A stretch of 64,000 nt of DNA from positions 119,727,374 through 119,791,373 of the forward strand of contig NC_066315.1 in assembly GCF_022539315.1 (NCBI RefSeq), given 5' to 3'. Positions 36,561-50,830 of this stretch are shown in pieces. Numbering within the stretch: the first letter of the stretch is position 1; each line of letters begins with the position of its first letter. Below the pieces are notes generated by a model. The model made no database searches. It worked only from the letters and a program-made list of their open reading frames with translations, and was not told where the DNA came from. The position numbers and the translations under genes are program-made. This DNA comes from Serinus canaria (Eukaryota > Chordata > Aves > Passeriformes > Fringillidae).

Positions 36561-39500
36561 TGCAACATCTGACATTTTTGATCCTTTCACTTATGATTGT
36601 AGACAAGTTTTGAACTCTTTAAACTTTCTTTTTTCCCTCAGTTACAATGAATTTTAGAATTTGCACATGAAAGGATGAAATGTCAATGCATGCATTCATA
36701 AGGATGTGAAACAAGGTGCTTTGAGCTTGCAAAATGCATATACTTGTAAATAGTTTGGGGTTGGGGGGAAAGCTACTGTTAACAAGGATTTATGGAAAAA
36801 GCATTTCCTGGGACACAGGTACTTCCTTCACAGCGTGCTGCCTGGAGGTTTTGTACAGACTTATGTTGCAAAATTGCAACTTCTACTTAAAGCATCTCAC
36901 GTATCTTGCTTTCTGTTAAAAAGCTCATGAGTATATCTGTTAATTAAGGACTACAGTATTTTAGTTTATCTGTGCTATAAATCATGATGGGTTTTTTTTT
37001 TTTACTTGCAGAACTTCAGTTATTGCATTTGTCAGTTTAATTAATGATCCTGTGAGGGAAAGCAAAGATTTAATGACCAGAACTTGAAGCATTTGATATT
37101 TTTGTAGAAAATTGCCAACATTTCATAACTGAGAAAAAAAGCGCTCCATTTTAAAATTTAAAAAACATGGTTATTTCTGTGGCAATAAACAGTGCCAAAT
37201 GGCTATTCAGATATATCCAAAAGTTTCCAACCTCATAGAATATAACTTGGTATTAAAAAAATATTTCCCACAGTCTTCTTTTTCCTTGATTTAATATTTT
37301 GGCTTCTACATGATCTTTGATCTTTTACCTTTTGTTCTCCATGCAGTGCACATACTTCAGTAACAGCAATGATGTTGAAGCTGTTAAGGTGAAAGGACAT
37401 AAGAGACAAAGTTTGTAGGGGAAAGCGATACCTTTTGTTATCATAAATCATAGAGCTGGAGAAGAAAAGGCTTCACTACATGTGATTTGCCTCAGGTCTT
37501 CCATACCCCAAAGCTTGTTTTTGTTTTTCAGTTCAATCATTTGGACTGACAGAAGATATCACTTGACTCACCAACTTTGCCTCAACCCATCCTTCCAGAG
37601 CTGTTCTGAAATGAGTACAGGATTTCCACTATACTTAAATAAAAGAAAATGTCATTCCACTGACAACTGCCAAAGCATCTTTCATTTCTCTGATTTCTCC
37701 AGCTTTGTAAAAGATGCTGAACCAAAGCCTTCATTACAAAGTACCCCTCTAACCACTGTCTCGGAAAAGCTATTTTTATTTTATCCAGAATCCACAGCTT
37801 TTTACACCATGAATATTTTTTAAAAGCTTCTAGAATGCTTTAATTCCCTAAATCATAAAAAGTTTATTCAGTTAATGAATTCTAATCATAAGCAAATGTG
37901 TGCAGTTACACAGACATGCCCTAGAAAATGTTCCCTTTTGTTTTGTTTGGGATTTTTTTGGGTTTTTTTTTTTTGGTAGGGAAGACTTAAAAGTACTTTA
38001 GACCAACCAATGCATGGTTTGGAACAGCAGGCTTGTACTTACCATAGATTAGTAGGTTAATTTTTACTTGAGTCTTTTTCTGTCACTTGAATATGTCACA
38101 ACTAGGCACCTAAAGCATTTAGTGTAAAGGAACAGCCATTTTTGTTACAACGTGGCCCTTTGCTTAAATGGCCAATGCCACAGACCTCACTCAAGCCTGG
38201 CACATAGAAAAGAGGCAAGTCTGAAGAGCCCCAAAATATTGATCCTTGTGACTGGGCTGAACAATGAGCAAAGCACAATCATTTAGGTGGGTTTAAAAAA
38301 AAAAAAATTTATATTTCCATCAGTTTTCTTATTTCTGTAACGAGATAATAGTGAGGTGTCTCTTCAGTTATTTGAATACTTGAGAATACAATGTCTTTTT
38401 TTTTTTTCAAGCAATGTCTGGTCATTAATTCTCAAAATAAAAATGGTTCTTTTGGTCTTTAATTGCAGTTCATTTCAACTTTTTGCTGCATTCAGTTTTA
38501 TGTATTTATACTGTATTCTGTGTAACACTTTTCAATCCTGTTGTGTCTCACTGTCCCCAAGCTTAGGTCTTAAATATTTTATAGTCATTACTCTTCTACA
38601 TTTCTTTTTTAGTTTCTAGATATTTTCAGTGACTAAAACTAAATGCCAGTCAATTTTTATATGCCTGAAGTGTTGATTTGTATTTTCTATGTGCAGTTTT
38701 ATGAAATCACATGGGCCTGTTTGATCTGCCTTTTCATCCTAGTGAACTATTGAAGTCCAGATTAAGACCAAATGGGACCTGGTCCCGTGCTCTGGATCCA
38801 CAGAAAATTCCCATTCAAGACAATGAAGTTGTTCTGGCAAGACTGAGGTCTGTCATGTTCCTCCTGTGTGCTTTTTCTCCCAGGTGACCCTTATGCTTTG
38901 GAAAAGCCCCTTAGACCTATGACACTTGATGGAAAGGGAGGAGTCCAGCCATAGGGAACCTACTGCAGGAACAGAGATTTCATTCCTAAAGCTCTCCTGA
39001 GCTGAAGGTCATGCAAACCTGATTCTGTCCCATTAAAATCACTACAAATTTAAAAGGAGTAAAGTCAAGGCCTCAATTCTTGTGCAAATGAATTTCCCCT
39101 GAAACCAAAGGGAGTCTGGTGGAAAAAGGGACTGACTGAAATCGAAATGAGAGGAACAATAGTCTCTCCCTCTTGATGAAATTCAACAGGAGCTTTAACT
39201 ATTTAAATCAGATTAAAGACCAGGCCCTTATTTGCTGCTGTATTTTAAATGTTTTCAGAGAAGCACATTTATTTTGAAAGAAATGCAATTCACTTTATTA
39301 ACAGATGCTTTATTTTTTTTAAATACTGGAAGCAAAATGATTAAGCTTTAGAAGTGCTTTTGGTATAATTTTGTTATCTACTTTTGTCTATGCTGAAAAA
39401 CTATTTCCAGAAGCACAGGTTTAAGAAATGTGGTTTTTCCAGTCTTGACTGCATATACAGGATCCACCTCTGAATACCAAGCTTGTATAATTCCTGATTA

Positions 39501-42500
39501 AAACATCTTTTTGAGCAGTTGCAGGACTGGACTTAGCTTTCTATCCAGTACAGCAGGTGTAAGAAGTGCAGGCTGGGATCATTTCACTCATCATGGGTTG
39601 ATATGCAGCAAATTATGCAAAATTACACAAGTATATTTTTCTGGTTTTCTAAAACTTTGAAGCCATTTTGGACTTATTACCCATTCACCACAGTAAGGGG
39701 AGAATGTGTCTGAGTTCTGGGGTCAGTCTCTAATGCCAGCTGTGCAATTTCAAAACAACTGCAGGAGTCTTAGGAAGAAGTGACTCCTTTGTGCACCTGA
39801 AAGGTGTCTGACTCCTCACATCACTGGAAAATGAAGAATGTTCAGGGAGACAGCTTTGCAATTGATCTATTTTTTTATATTTTTTACTAACTACAGAATC
39901 CTGAATCAAAGTTTTAATTCCTTTTCAATGATGAAACCAAATGCAGATATTTAAAAAATGTTCACAGAGTAATTAGCAGAGTTTTTGAGTGATAATCACA
40001 TTAATCCAAGTCTGGGTGGGGGGTAGAGGGTAGGGGGGAATAATGTATCGCACAAACTGCAAAGGAAGTTCCTACAGAAAGCGTTTACAGGGGAAGCATG
40101 TCATGTAAAGAATGTAACAAGGTGTAGGAGGTTTTTGCACTACCGAATTTATATAAAATACACTTTTTTAAATGAAAACACAAAAGGCCTTTTAATGCTA
40201 CATTGTATAGACTATAGAAGCCTCTGTGCTCATGCAGCAGTCTAATGCACTGTGTCCTCACTTCACAATTGGTCTCAAAATTCAAGCATTAGTGATGTTA
40301 GAGAGGTGATATCTGGTCTAACACTAGAGCAACGGACATGAAGAGCCTTTTAGCACACTATTATGTAACCCAAAATGTGTACACACTGTTGTATTTTTGC
40401 CTATAACATTCATAAATCTAAATGACAACTGGCTTCCATGAGTCATTTCCTAACAGGTAATACTGGGCAATATATTTGTATTCCTTGAAAAACAATGAGT
40501 TCTTTTAAAAGTAGACCTCTTCCCCTACATGTTGACTGAGCTTCTGTTTCCTTCAAGGTTTACCTTCAATTTATTTATTAACTGCTTATCAACCTCATCT
40601 CTAAACTACAGTCCAGTAAAAAAGACAGTTGTCTTCTTCTTGACTCTCTATTGCAGATAGACTGGCAAAAATGTCCAGGGTTTAGCTGATTGGCTTTTTG
40701 ATTCAAATAATTTTTTAATAACTTGGATAGAATATATATATATTGATCATAAAAACATATATTAGAAGCAAAATAATGCAAAAAAAAAGCCTTTTTTTCC
40801 TAAGTAGCCAGCAGAGATCAAGCAAGAAATGCAAACACAACAAAGGGGGAAAGAAGGGCAGAAAACTGTAAGTAAACAAGGCATGTTTTAGTGTACTATA
40901 TAAAAAGAGATGTAATAAAACACATGTAAAAGAATCCTTGTTCACACTCAATGAGGTAAAAATGCCAGTAGCAAAAGATTTTATTCCACTCTTCCATTGT
41001 AATTTTAACCTAGAACCAACAGGTTCAGTGATGCCATTACCCACTCGCCTGCCACATGAATATCTGATCTGTAATCATTTTTCAGAAGACTTTCCTGAAA
41101 AATAAGATATCATGTGTTGGTATGTTTATTGATCTTTGGATCCCTTCCCATTTCCTCCCCAATATCAATATTTTCTTCTTCTTGGGAGCGGTCAGAAGGC
41201 AGCCCACCCAACAAGATGACATGAGTGTCTTGTTTGTCAGGAAAGTGTTTTGGTAGTGTGGTGAAAATGGCCAGATGCTGCATTTGAACCAAGGTACAAG
41301 AACTGAGTGTCACTTCTCCCTGTTTTCTAGTTGCAAAGTGCTCTGAATTCTCCAGTGTCCTCACAGTGTACCCATCCTTCACACAAGAGCTTTCAGTGTT
41401 CTTGCAAGAACTTTTTTAAAAGCAGTTGATTGGTAAATGCTATGCAGAGAGCCATCGGTCTAGGTGTGACTATTTTTTGTCCAACCTGGTTTTATTGGTG
41501 GTGCTCAGCTTTAACTCCAGCTGAAATATCTTTCTAAAACAGATCAGGTGTTCTGGGAGCCAAACCCTTTGCAGGTCCTCTGTCAGTTTCCTTAACAAAG
41601 GAAGGTTGGGTAACTGGCGGGCAAAAATGAAAAAAAAATTTTTCTTTTGCGTTGTGTGATGGTTTCTTGTTCAGTGATCATATACCATGGGGCATCTGCA
41701 GGTGGGGTAATGTACTTGTCTTTGTATTTATTTTGTTCCAGGTTTAAACAGTATTTTTTAAATGCTGAATTATGATATTTAGGAAGTATTACCCTTTAGT
41801 GAAATGGAGAGTTCTTCCAAAACAGCAGTGATACTTTCTAATCCTATATTATTATTGATTGATATTTAGCTTTCTTTTATGACACCTAACGCAGATCCTG
41901 ATGAATACCACGGTGGAACAAGGAAGTAGCACACAAATATTACTGCTCTTTTTACTTAAAAGTAACTTAAAACCACGGTATTAACTAACATTTATTCCAA
42001 AAAAAGATGATTATTCTAATTATACCTATCAACTAAAAAGAATGGTGACCTGTTGTTACCTAAGACATTGACTGTAGTCCTGTGATTAACATAAAACATG
42101 AATCTAACAGCAGTCTGTGTAATTAAATTCATTAGAGTAATTTTTTAACTCAACTATTTAAATACATATTTAGCATCAGCAGGAACAATGTACACTTCTA
42201 AATCTGGAAGTCTATGGTTAAGTTCACACTGGCATCTTAGAGAAAATCAGGAGAGATCTCTTGACATGGATCTCTCACCTACCCCCCTCTTCTCATGCTT
42301 TGGTTCACATAACTGAGCAATCCTGCACCACAGAAATTAGTCTACTTTTTGGTGAAGTTGAACCAGAAAACTTCTTCCATGAGGGCACCAGCTATGCTGC
42401 AGGCAGGAGAGAGCATTCAGTCCCTGATACCAGATGAGAGCGAGTCCAAAAATTGAACCCCAATAGTGTAAACTGTCAGCACAAACTTCTGTCCTCAACA

Positions 42501-45500
42501 GTTCTCCTGCTACTGTATGACTTGCTAATGTAGACACAGATCTCTACCATGGCTACTATCTTCAGCCCATATAACTGTTGGATAAATTACTTATTCAAGT
42601 GAATTTTGCCATTTTCATCAGTGGTATTGCATAAAAAAGTAATATGTAGCCAAAGATTAAATTGTTCCCAGTGTGTTCCCCAAGTTAACCCACTCAAAAT
42701 CATTTAAGCAATAAATTCTTGATAACCTTTGGATAGTTGTGTTTTGTAGTTTGGACCAAACTATGTATACTGCATATTTCTACAGTGAATTTACTCTAAA
42801 GTTGGTGTTACATTTAATGAAGACAGTACAGACAGCACTAGACTTACTCCAAAGCCAGTGGAATGATTAAACTTATTGCAAGTAGCTTTATTTCACTTAA
42901 CCCTTACTTATCCAGTAACCCTGACTTTATACTGGTATGAATAAAAGCAAATTGCTGTGCATTGATGGAGGATCAGAAGCCCAGCTTGAGTATTTTGTGC
43001 CAATTTGCCATTGTCTAAATATCTTCCTGTTTGGATCACCAGCTGAAATTTATTTAAATTGAGGAACTAGTAGGGTTTTGGTTGTGTGCTTTGTTGCTCT
43101 GATGTCTGGGACATACCTTGTACAGTAATGCAAGTAATAAAAAGCCTATTCCTTATCTTACTTCTTTTAACCCTTTCAAGGTGGAGTACATAAGTCTTGT
43201 AGTGATATTTTTGCTCTAGATTTTGCGCAGATAGCATCTCTCTGTGAAGGTTCAGAGTACAAAACATTTATGCCTGTCCTTGAAATCCTTAAGCAGAATG
43301 CCAGTGGGAATTCTGCCTGTATAAAAATGAAGGATGGAGCAATATATTCTAGTGTTAGGCAAAAGAAACAATTGCTAACACACTGCTAAATACCTTAAAA
43401 AAGAAATTTAAAAAACTACAGTTGGGGACAATCATGGGTACTTCTGCTAGGATGCAGAGTTCTGGATTTATAAATGTCTAAATTATCAGAGTTCTGCAGT
43501 TCTGTACAACTTTTTGAAAAATCAAAGGAGCCATGCTGATAAGCTGAAACATGGAGGGATTAGTGTACAAAGAAGCTGAGCATTGAATACGTAGCCTATT
43601 GCTTTAAGATCACTGTAAATATCAAATTAAATATGTACTAATTCATGTTTATATGTTATTACTGTGTTAGTTTCATAGATACAGTAGCATGACTATTATT
43701 AGTTTTATGGAGTTTAATGAACTTTACTTTGTATTCCTCTGTGAATGCTCTGAATGCTGCAAACAAAAAAAGCACAACAGTATTTTTTCAAGTTCTCTTG
43801 GGGCAATAGCAGTGTCTTCACTATTGTTCAGTTTTACAGATTTAGCGACATTTCATCATACATTGCTCTATTAATAATGTATCTTTCTTTAAAAGTACTG
43901 TCACTAGGAGATAAAAGTATATGTGATGAGTCTTGTCTAATCTCATTCATCTGCCTTTACAAAATGCCCCAGACATTTTGTGGGAGAATATGCTGCTTTT
44001 GCTTCATGCATTGTTTGTATTTGGGGGTGGGGCAGGGGAATAATAGGGCATTTTGCAATGGTAATTGCATCAAACATGCTTTTTTTCATTATTATTGTAT
44101 TTGTTAGAAACATTTTGATTTAGTTTCTTTCTGTAGATAAAACTTTGACAATAGCTTTATTTTTTTCACCTAACCATTTGATTTCATTAGACTAATAACT
44201 TCTCACATTTAGTGGTATTCGTATCAATGTTTCCATATCAGCTGCATTTTAACTTCATAAAAAAGGAAATGTGATTATTATTTTTGTCATACTAGATTTT
44301 GCTGATCAACTAAGTATTTCTGCACCAATCTACATATTAATATGCATGTTGTAGTCTGTACAATTGTTCAACATCAAAATATCTGTTTAATTTATGTCAA
44401 ATGTCTTTAAAATAAATGCATTGGTCTCCATTTCAGTCTGATAGAATAAGCAGGATAGTAAATAAATGTGTAAATGAATCATCTGTGTCTCATTTCAGTT
44501 CTCTTCATGAAACCGCTTTACATTGAACATTGCATATTTACCAAAACAATTATCCATAGTGTCTTTAGGTGTCATTACTTAACAAAACTATACAGGAATC
44601 TCTGACAGACAATGTGTACAGAAATAAATCACTTGGCTATGCAAATAAAGTCAGAATCCATGCTTTTTTATAAAAAAAATGAAATATAGTGATTCTAAGC
44701 CTTTTTCTTCCCTCTCTGTTCAGAATTACTGGTACTTACTACTCACACTGTCAAAGATACAAAGCCTCAAATGACTTTACAAGGGTGAGTAAAGAGTATT
44801 GCCTGCAGGATGGAAAGCAGATGCATGGAAAGATTTGGCACCCTTTTTTTGGCTAGTCAAACCTAGGTACCTCAGCCTAATATTCAGGCATAGTGGATAA
44901 ACCAATCTCTTGTCCACCTTAAAACTGTAAGACAAAAATTAGATTATAGTGGAAATTATTTTACTCCTTTAAGATGACTCATGAAAATAACAGATTTTTA
45001 TTTTACAGGCAAAGTTTTGCTGCAAAACCACCTATAGTAGAGCAACTCTACCATTCAGAAAATTAGGAATATATTGCCCTCACCTTCAAATTAGAAAGCT
45101 ATTTTTAATGGCAACACCTGAACAGCACTCTAATGAAGCAAAAATGGAAGTCCAAATCCATCCCTTTGATGAGAGCATAGAGACACTATTTTCACAGCCT
45201 CACTGTGCTATACTTCTCCTAATACACCATTCACTGTACTGCAGAACCTCTACTCTTTCAGTTTTTAATCTAAGGGTTCCTTCTATGAACGTGCAGCTCT
45301 GTACATAAATCTAAATTCGTTCCATCTTTCTATTCTACCTCAAACACATTCCCAACTTCCCTTTTCCTTTAAAAAAAAACCCCACACCTTTCTTATTGCT
45401 TGTCCAAATCTCTTCTTCTTGGCATTCATGTGAGTAATCACATTTTAAGGAAAGGATTTCGGGGGTTATATATTATTCTGTAACCAAGCAGCCTACACAC

Positions 45501-47605
45501 CTAATCATGGTAGCCAGGAGTATTTGCAAAACTGCAGTTCTATGTGAACATTTCAGCTGCCACATGGTTCTATCCTGCATCAAGACCTGGGCCTCTTCAG
45601 ATTTTGGTTATGCAGAAAGGAGACTAAATCACATAGAAATAAAAAAGTGGGAGCATTTTCCAAAAAGCAAATTCAAGGCACCAAGATACACCAATGCAGT
45701 TCCTAGCTCAACATCTTTTCAATCATACCATGAGCTTGGGAAATATTTTTATTCTAACCATTTCATCTTTTCCCATCTTCTCCTCTCCATCTATTTTTTC
45801 TTGTGGAGCACATTTAAAAAAAATTGTCAAGAACCCCAGCATCTCATCCCAGACCCAAAGCAGCCTAAGTAAGGAACTGACTCAGTGCTAGTGAAAAAAT
45901 ATAGAAAATCTCCACTATTTTATTGGTGCAATTTGAACTGAATGACTGAACACAAATGCAGCTGGAAAGCAGGAAAACTATTTTATGATAACCTGCAAGG
46001 AGAATATGTGCTTGGGATTAGGTCCTGAAGAAAGCAGTGTTCTTGGCAGAGCACAAATAGAGTAGGTCAGTAGAGATGATACTGACAAAATACTGAGGTA
46101 GCATTAGGTTAGCACAAAAAAATGTCCCACCATAATCTATTCAGAAGGAAAAACAATCCCTAGCATTTCTAGATATAAACATTAGGAAATTAAACAACCT
46201 AAATATTCAGGTTATCATGTGAAATCTTAATTTACTGAATAGGCTTTAAACCATGTTTCTGCTGACTCTCTAAATGCAAATTTTCAGTGATTGAAAAATA
46301 GACACTATTAATCAGATTATGAGGAAAAACTATCTGCAGTTTTGTTAGCTAACATCAGGAAGCCCAGAGGGAACACAAGTTTACTCAAGGCTGCTACAAA
46401 AGCATTTCTGGTCTTAAGAAGTATTTAATAATGTTGAACTATGATAACCATAAAGTATTATTTATTTTCAGAAAGTAAAGACATATAATGCATATGGCAT
46501 CAGAAGGAAAGGTGCCATTCAATAACATATTTATATTAATAAAAATAAGTTTCATTTGTTATTTCTCGCCATTCATTCTCATGCATTCTACAGATTATCA
46601 TCTTTCCCACACTGGAAATCAGCACAGTTTCAACTTATTGTGAATCACTGCTAAATTTCAGTTTAGGTATTCCTACTGCAAAACATTCAGGTTGAGTTAT
46701 GTTGTCATTCACTGGTATTGAAACTACTAATGAAACTCTTTCTTTCCTTTGCAAAAGAAATATTTTTTTATTATTTCTTCTCTTATGTTGCAGTTTTCAA
46801 ATGGCAATTTGCCATTATTCTTCAAAATATCTTCCCACAACAGTTTGTTTCTACTAGACAGCAAGAGGCGAGCTGTCAGCTGTCAAGTATCAGTACATTA
46901 TTCATATCCATGCTATGAAGGCTAAAAAAGCTTCTTCAGATATTTTTGCAATTTAGTGCATTCCTTATGGAAAAGAGCTTAAAGTGAACTTTAGTCCAGT
47001 TAGACTCTGGAAAATCCACAGTTAAAAAAGCCACTGTGAATGCCCCAACTGCAGGAAATGTTCCTAACTTCTTAAACACTGAGGCATTCAATTATCAAAA
47101 CCACAGATCCATAAAGAAGTAGAATTAATTTCCTCAGCCACTCAAATCACTTTTTCCCGCCTAATCTCTTACTGGTTTTGATTTAATAATTTCATTTTAA
47201 TATATACAGAGGCTGGCATAATTGTACCATCTTAGAAAGGAACTGGGTTTTCAGTTCTTCAATCCTTTAGCAGGATGGTAACAGAAACATCTTATACCTG
47301 TGACTCATCTTCCAGTGGCAAGTCTGCTGACCACTTGAGCACTTGCATATAAATATATATTCACACACACACACATAAAACACCCACACACACACAGAGC
47401 ACATATGGAATGTGGCACTGTCTTAGCACCACAGCCTGCAAACCAAAACCCTACAGTACTTTGCATTTGTGCTGTGATATAGCCACAATCTAGAGAGATT
47501 TCTCAGTTCACCAAGGCACAGCAGAAGGATCTCATAGTTCTGACAACTCTATTTCACACGTGAAACAAAATAAGTCACATGGCCAGGATATCATTTTCCA
47601 TTCAC
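36561..47605. other. intergenic region between KCNB2 and the ATAD2-like gene
   Basis: AT-rich DNA with no recognised repeat family and no identifiable gene. A 90-codon minus-strand open frame (41110-41382) and a minus-strand open segment near 43160-43236 with acceptor- and donor-like ends look mildly protein-like but match nothing I know. The CA repeats are listed separately. Part of the left side could be KCNB2 3' UTR. Confidence 0.5.
47362..47397. repeat. interrupted (CA)n microsatellite
   Basis: Two CA runs (47362-47374 and 47385-47397) separated by a short AT-rich spacer and preceded by TATATA. This is a simple repeat. Confidence 0.85.
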
Positions 47606-47663
47606 ACAGAAGAATGGAAGTGTTAATCTGCACATCACTGGGATTGTTACAAGGCTTATATAC
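47606..47663 (-). other. candidate exon of unknown gene (low confidence)
   Basis: On the minus strand a good acceptor (TTTAATTTACTGCCAG) precedes an open segment beginning VYKPCNNPSDVQINTS, which holds an N-glycosylation sequon and a cysteine. A possible weak donor (TGT/GTGAAT) ends it at 47606. The entry phase (0) matches the exit phase of the candidate exon at 48179-48282. No family was recognised, so this could be chance. Confidence 0.25.
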
Positions 47664-48178
47664 CTGGCAGTAAATTAAAACAAACATAAAGTGGAATAAT
47701 TTCATTCTAATATGAACACTAACCATCTCCAAAATTTCATTCTAGTTTTAACAGTTACATCTCCAAAAGAAAAAGTGTCTTTTAGCAGCAACAGTACAAC
47801 CACTGGTCTATTGTCAGCCACTCCTGCTTGCCTGACCACCCTTTTCATCAGAAGCACATAAGCAAGTCCTGCTTAATAACTTCAAGCAGGTTTCACATGT
47901 TTATCTTGCAAGATGGGAGAAAAGCTCCAACTTTTCTATTAAATATTTCAAAACTAATTCAAAAGCTACTCACATTTCTTGGGGAAGACAAAACAAGATT
48001 CCCAGTAATCAAAAGAAATAAAGACCTTAGTACATACAGAAAGAAAATCAATTTTATAGTGTTCAAAATATAACAGAAAAGAGTAGCTACTGTTTTTCAT
48101 GTCTGAAATCTCATTCTCACTCACATAAAATGAATAAAGAAGAAACAGACAGGCACCACGACATAAAGATTCCACTAC

Positions 48179-48282
48179 CTCTGCTTTCTGTGAGTAGTTT
48201 CCCTTCAGTGTTTCTCCCCAGTTAACAATGAAATTGATTTTTGTAAAGTCAGCAGGTTTCCTTGGAATTTCAATCATGACTT
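48179..48282 (-). other. candidate exon of unknown gene (low confidence)
   Basis: On the minus strand a textbook acceptor (TTTTTAATTCTGCAG) is followed by 34 open codons starting VMIEIPRKPADF and containing NFIVNWGETLKGNYS, then GAG/GTAGTG as a donor. The residues inside look like a soluble or extracellular domain. The composition changes to low-quality translation right after the donor, which supports an exon boundary. The family is not recognised. Confidence 0.3.
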
Positions 48283-49159
48283 CTGCAGAATTAAAAATCA
48301 GGGACTGTCAGCAATGTATCTGGAGCTCAGAATGAATAAAATTGTAATTCCAGGAGTATACTGATGTTGCAAATTAATTTGACATTCATTGTGATGAGTG
48401 ATCAAGGCAAACTACTTTACTGTTGTGCATATGTTCAGAGGTATTGTCTGTCACAATAGCTATTTACACAGCATTAGAAATCTAATGAAATCTACCAACC
48501 TCCCATTTTTAAACATCAGTAAATTATTTCCTCTTCATGTGGAAGCATGGGTTGAAAACAGCACCAGATTTAGTTTCAGCCATTCAAATGAATCTCAGAA
48601 TTTCTGGTATTCACTACAATTAATCTTCTCTGACACTTCAACAGATATACAATAAAGTGTGTCTCTCTTTAATATTTTCACAGTATTTAACCTTGTTCCA
48701 AGTTCATCCTCTTTCTTCCAGGTTGCTAAACACATTCAATGCTCAGCTAATCAGTAGAGCCAGAAAATCCTATTTCCAAGACCTTATTTTCACAGTGGGA
48801 ACAGTTGCAAAGCTGTTAGTTTCTACTGTCTGGCATATGTAGCAAAATGAACAAACACATAAATAAATTATTATTCTAAACAAGCAAAGTTTCTGAGAGG
48901 TCCCTAATGATCATTTCATAGAAATATAGTTGCCTAAGCTGCAATTGTGTATCTCAGGTATAACTCCACAGAAAATGGTGCCAAATGTCAGTCATTACCA
49001 GACAGTATACCAGAGTTGCCAGTATTTGGCCAGTAACTTAGGGACTCTTTCCATGTGCTTTTATGAGAAAACCTTCATTTACATATAAGATAATCTGTAA
49101 ACATAAATTGATTAAAGCATGTAATCACTACAGATTGGTTTAATTTACTTAAATGCATT

Positions 49160-49386
49160 GATTGATCAGAGGGCTGGAGCACCTCTCCTATGAAGAAAGG
49201 CTGGGACAGTGGGGGTTTTTCAGCCTGGAGAAGAGAAGGCTCAAAGGACTTTATAGATGACACCAAGTACCTAAAGGTGTCTACCAGAAACCTGGAGAGG
49301 GACTTTTCCCAAGGGCATATAGTGATAGGACAATGGGGAATGGTGGTAGGCTGAAGAAGGGCAGGTTTAGATTAGACATTAGGAAG
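49160..49386 (+). mobile_element. CR1 LINE fragment, left half of a split copy
   Basis: Plus-strand CR1 sequence (GGCTGGAGCACCTCTCCTATG, then the block leading to GATTAGACATTAGGAAG). The copy is interrupted by the LTR at 49387 and resumes at 50636 without loss, apart from the duplicated target site. Confidence 0.88.
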
Positions 49387-50630
49387 TGTCATGGTTTGAG
49401 CCTGGCACAATGCCAGTGCCCCCAGGAGAACACTTACTTCCTTGGCACTTACTGTGAGATGTGATCAGAGACAGAGCAAAGCAGGCTCCAACTTAAGGTT
49501 AAAAGAAAAAAAAACATTTATTAACCTACAACTACAAAGAAAGACACACAAAACACAATAGAACATAAGATGAAAACCTTCCAAATTCTTCCTCTTCCCC
49601 CCACCAAATTTCCAATTCCACTGCCACCCTTCAGATAATCGATTCTCAGTCTCTCGAGAAGAGAGGAGTCCCTCTTGCGCCACATGCCTTCCATGTCCAG
49701 TGCTCTCACCACTGTACATGGATCAGAGCTGCTTCTAGGGTTTTTCATTTTAAGGATACTTTGACCAGTTCCAAAGGGAGCACAGTCTTTCTCCTTTTGG
49801 GACACTCGTCCCCCCCAAATTTCACCCCCTGGGGCCGAGGGGTCTCTTGAACAGAGATCGTCTTCTTCTTCTTCTCTTCTTCGAAGCGGAGGGCACCACC
49901 ACCACCCTCCTAACCCTTCGTCTCTGTTCACACTCCTCCACATCACTGCACTCTCTTGGCTCTGAGCCATCACCTCCCCCTAGAATGCAGTCTCTGTGTC
50001 ACAGAAACACCCGTGGTTCTGCCGTGGCTATACAAGAAAAGTCCAGCCCAAAGCCACTCCATCATCTCCTCCCACCTAGAATTTTCTCAACATCTTCTCA
50101 ATCTCAACAACTTCTCAATCTCATCAACTTCAGGAGGACTCAGCTTTTGCAAGGTTCTCATCTTCTTCAGAGGGGTTAAAAGTCCTGAGCTCTCTGCCGG
50201 TTTACTTCGTCAACTCCAACGCCTGGCTGCCCTGCTGGGCACCCCCCCCTTCTCCTTCACACCGGGCCACTATCACCGGCACCGGCTCTGTCTCTCTCTC
50301 CCTCTCTCCGGGGGCGGGGGGGGGGAATGGAGGATGGCTGCCAGAAGTCTCCTCCACCCTTGGGCCCAGGCCTGTCCTACCTCTCTCTCTCTGGCCACAT
50401 GGCTCCCCTCCCCCCCCCCGCCCAGCTCGGCTGGGCAGGGGGGGGGTCTGCTCACTCTCAAGCGGGACTCCAAAAGGAAGTTCCCCTGGGAGATCACAGC
50501 TTTTAACCCTTGTGTTCTCAGAGGCGTATCTTGCCCTCAGTGGACAAACCAGGTGCCAATATTAAATTTGAACACTGATTGGCTTGCCTACACCATCACA
50601 AAAAACTTCATTTCCTTTCAAACCACGACA
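49387..50630 (-). mobile_element. endogenous retrovirus solo LTR (1244 bp) with 5-bp target duplication
   Basis: The ends are inverted: TGTCATGGTTTGA at the left and the complement of TGTCGTGGTTTGA at the right, so the unit reads TG...CA. GGAAG flanks it on both sides (49382-49386 and 50631-50635), and the flanks rejoin into continuous CR1 sequence. On the minus strand an AATAAA at 49517-49522 gives a U3-R-U5 order, so transcription would run leftward. Long homopolymer C/G runs (50292-50450) fall in U3. No internal genes remain. A 5-bp duplication suggests a class I or ERVL-like integrase, but that is inference. The 263-codon and other frames inside are not genes. Confidence 0.92.
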
Positions 50631-50830
50631 GGAAGAAATTCTTTGAGTGTCATGAGGCACTGGAACAGGTTTCTCAGAGAGGCTGTGGACTCCTCATCCC
50701 TGGAGTTGTTCAAGACCAAGGATGGGGTCTTGAGCAAGCTGGCCTAGTTGATGGTGCTGCTACACATGACAGGGGGTTACAACTAGGTGTTCTTTAAGGT
50801 CCCTTCCAATCCAAGCATTCTATGATCTTA
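50631..50830 (+). mobile_element. CR1 LINE fragment, right half of a split copy with 3' tail
   Basis: This continues the CR1 copy broken at 49386: GAAATTCTTTGAGTG, GAGGCACTGGAACAGG, a GGAGTTGTTCAAGACC block, then the 3' tail ending TCCAAGCATTCTATGATC. It is the normal 3' end of a CR1 element. Confidence 0.9.

Noticed and set aside
49956..50747. 263-codon plus-strand open frame
   Set aside because: It crosses the LTR, its target duplication and the flanking CR1, so it is a composite of repeats.
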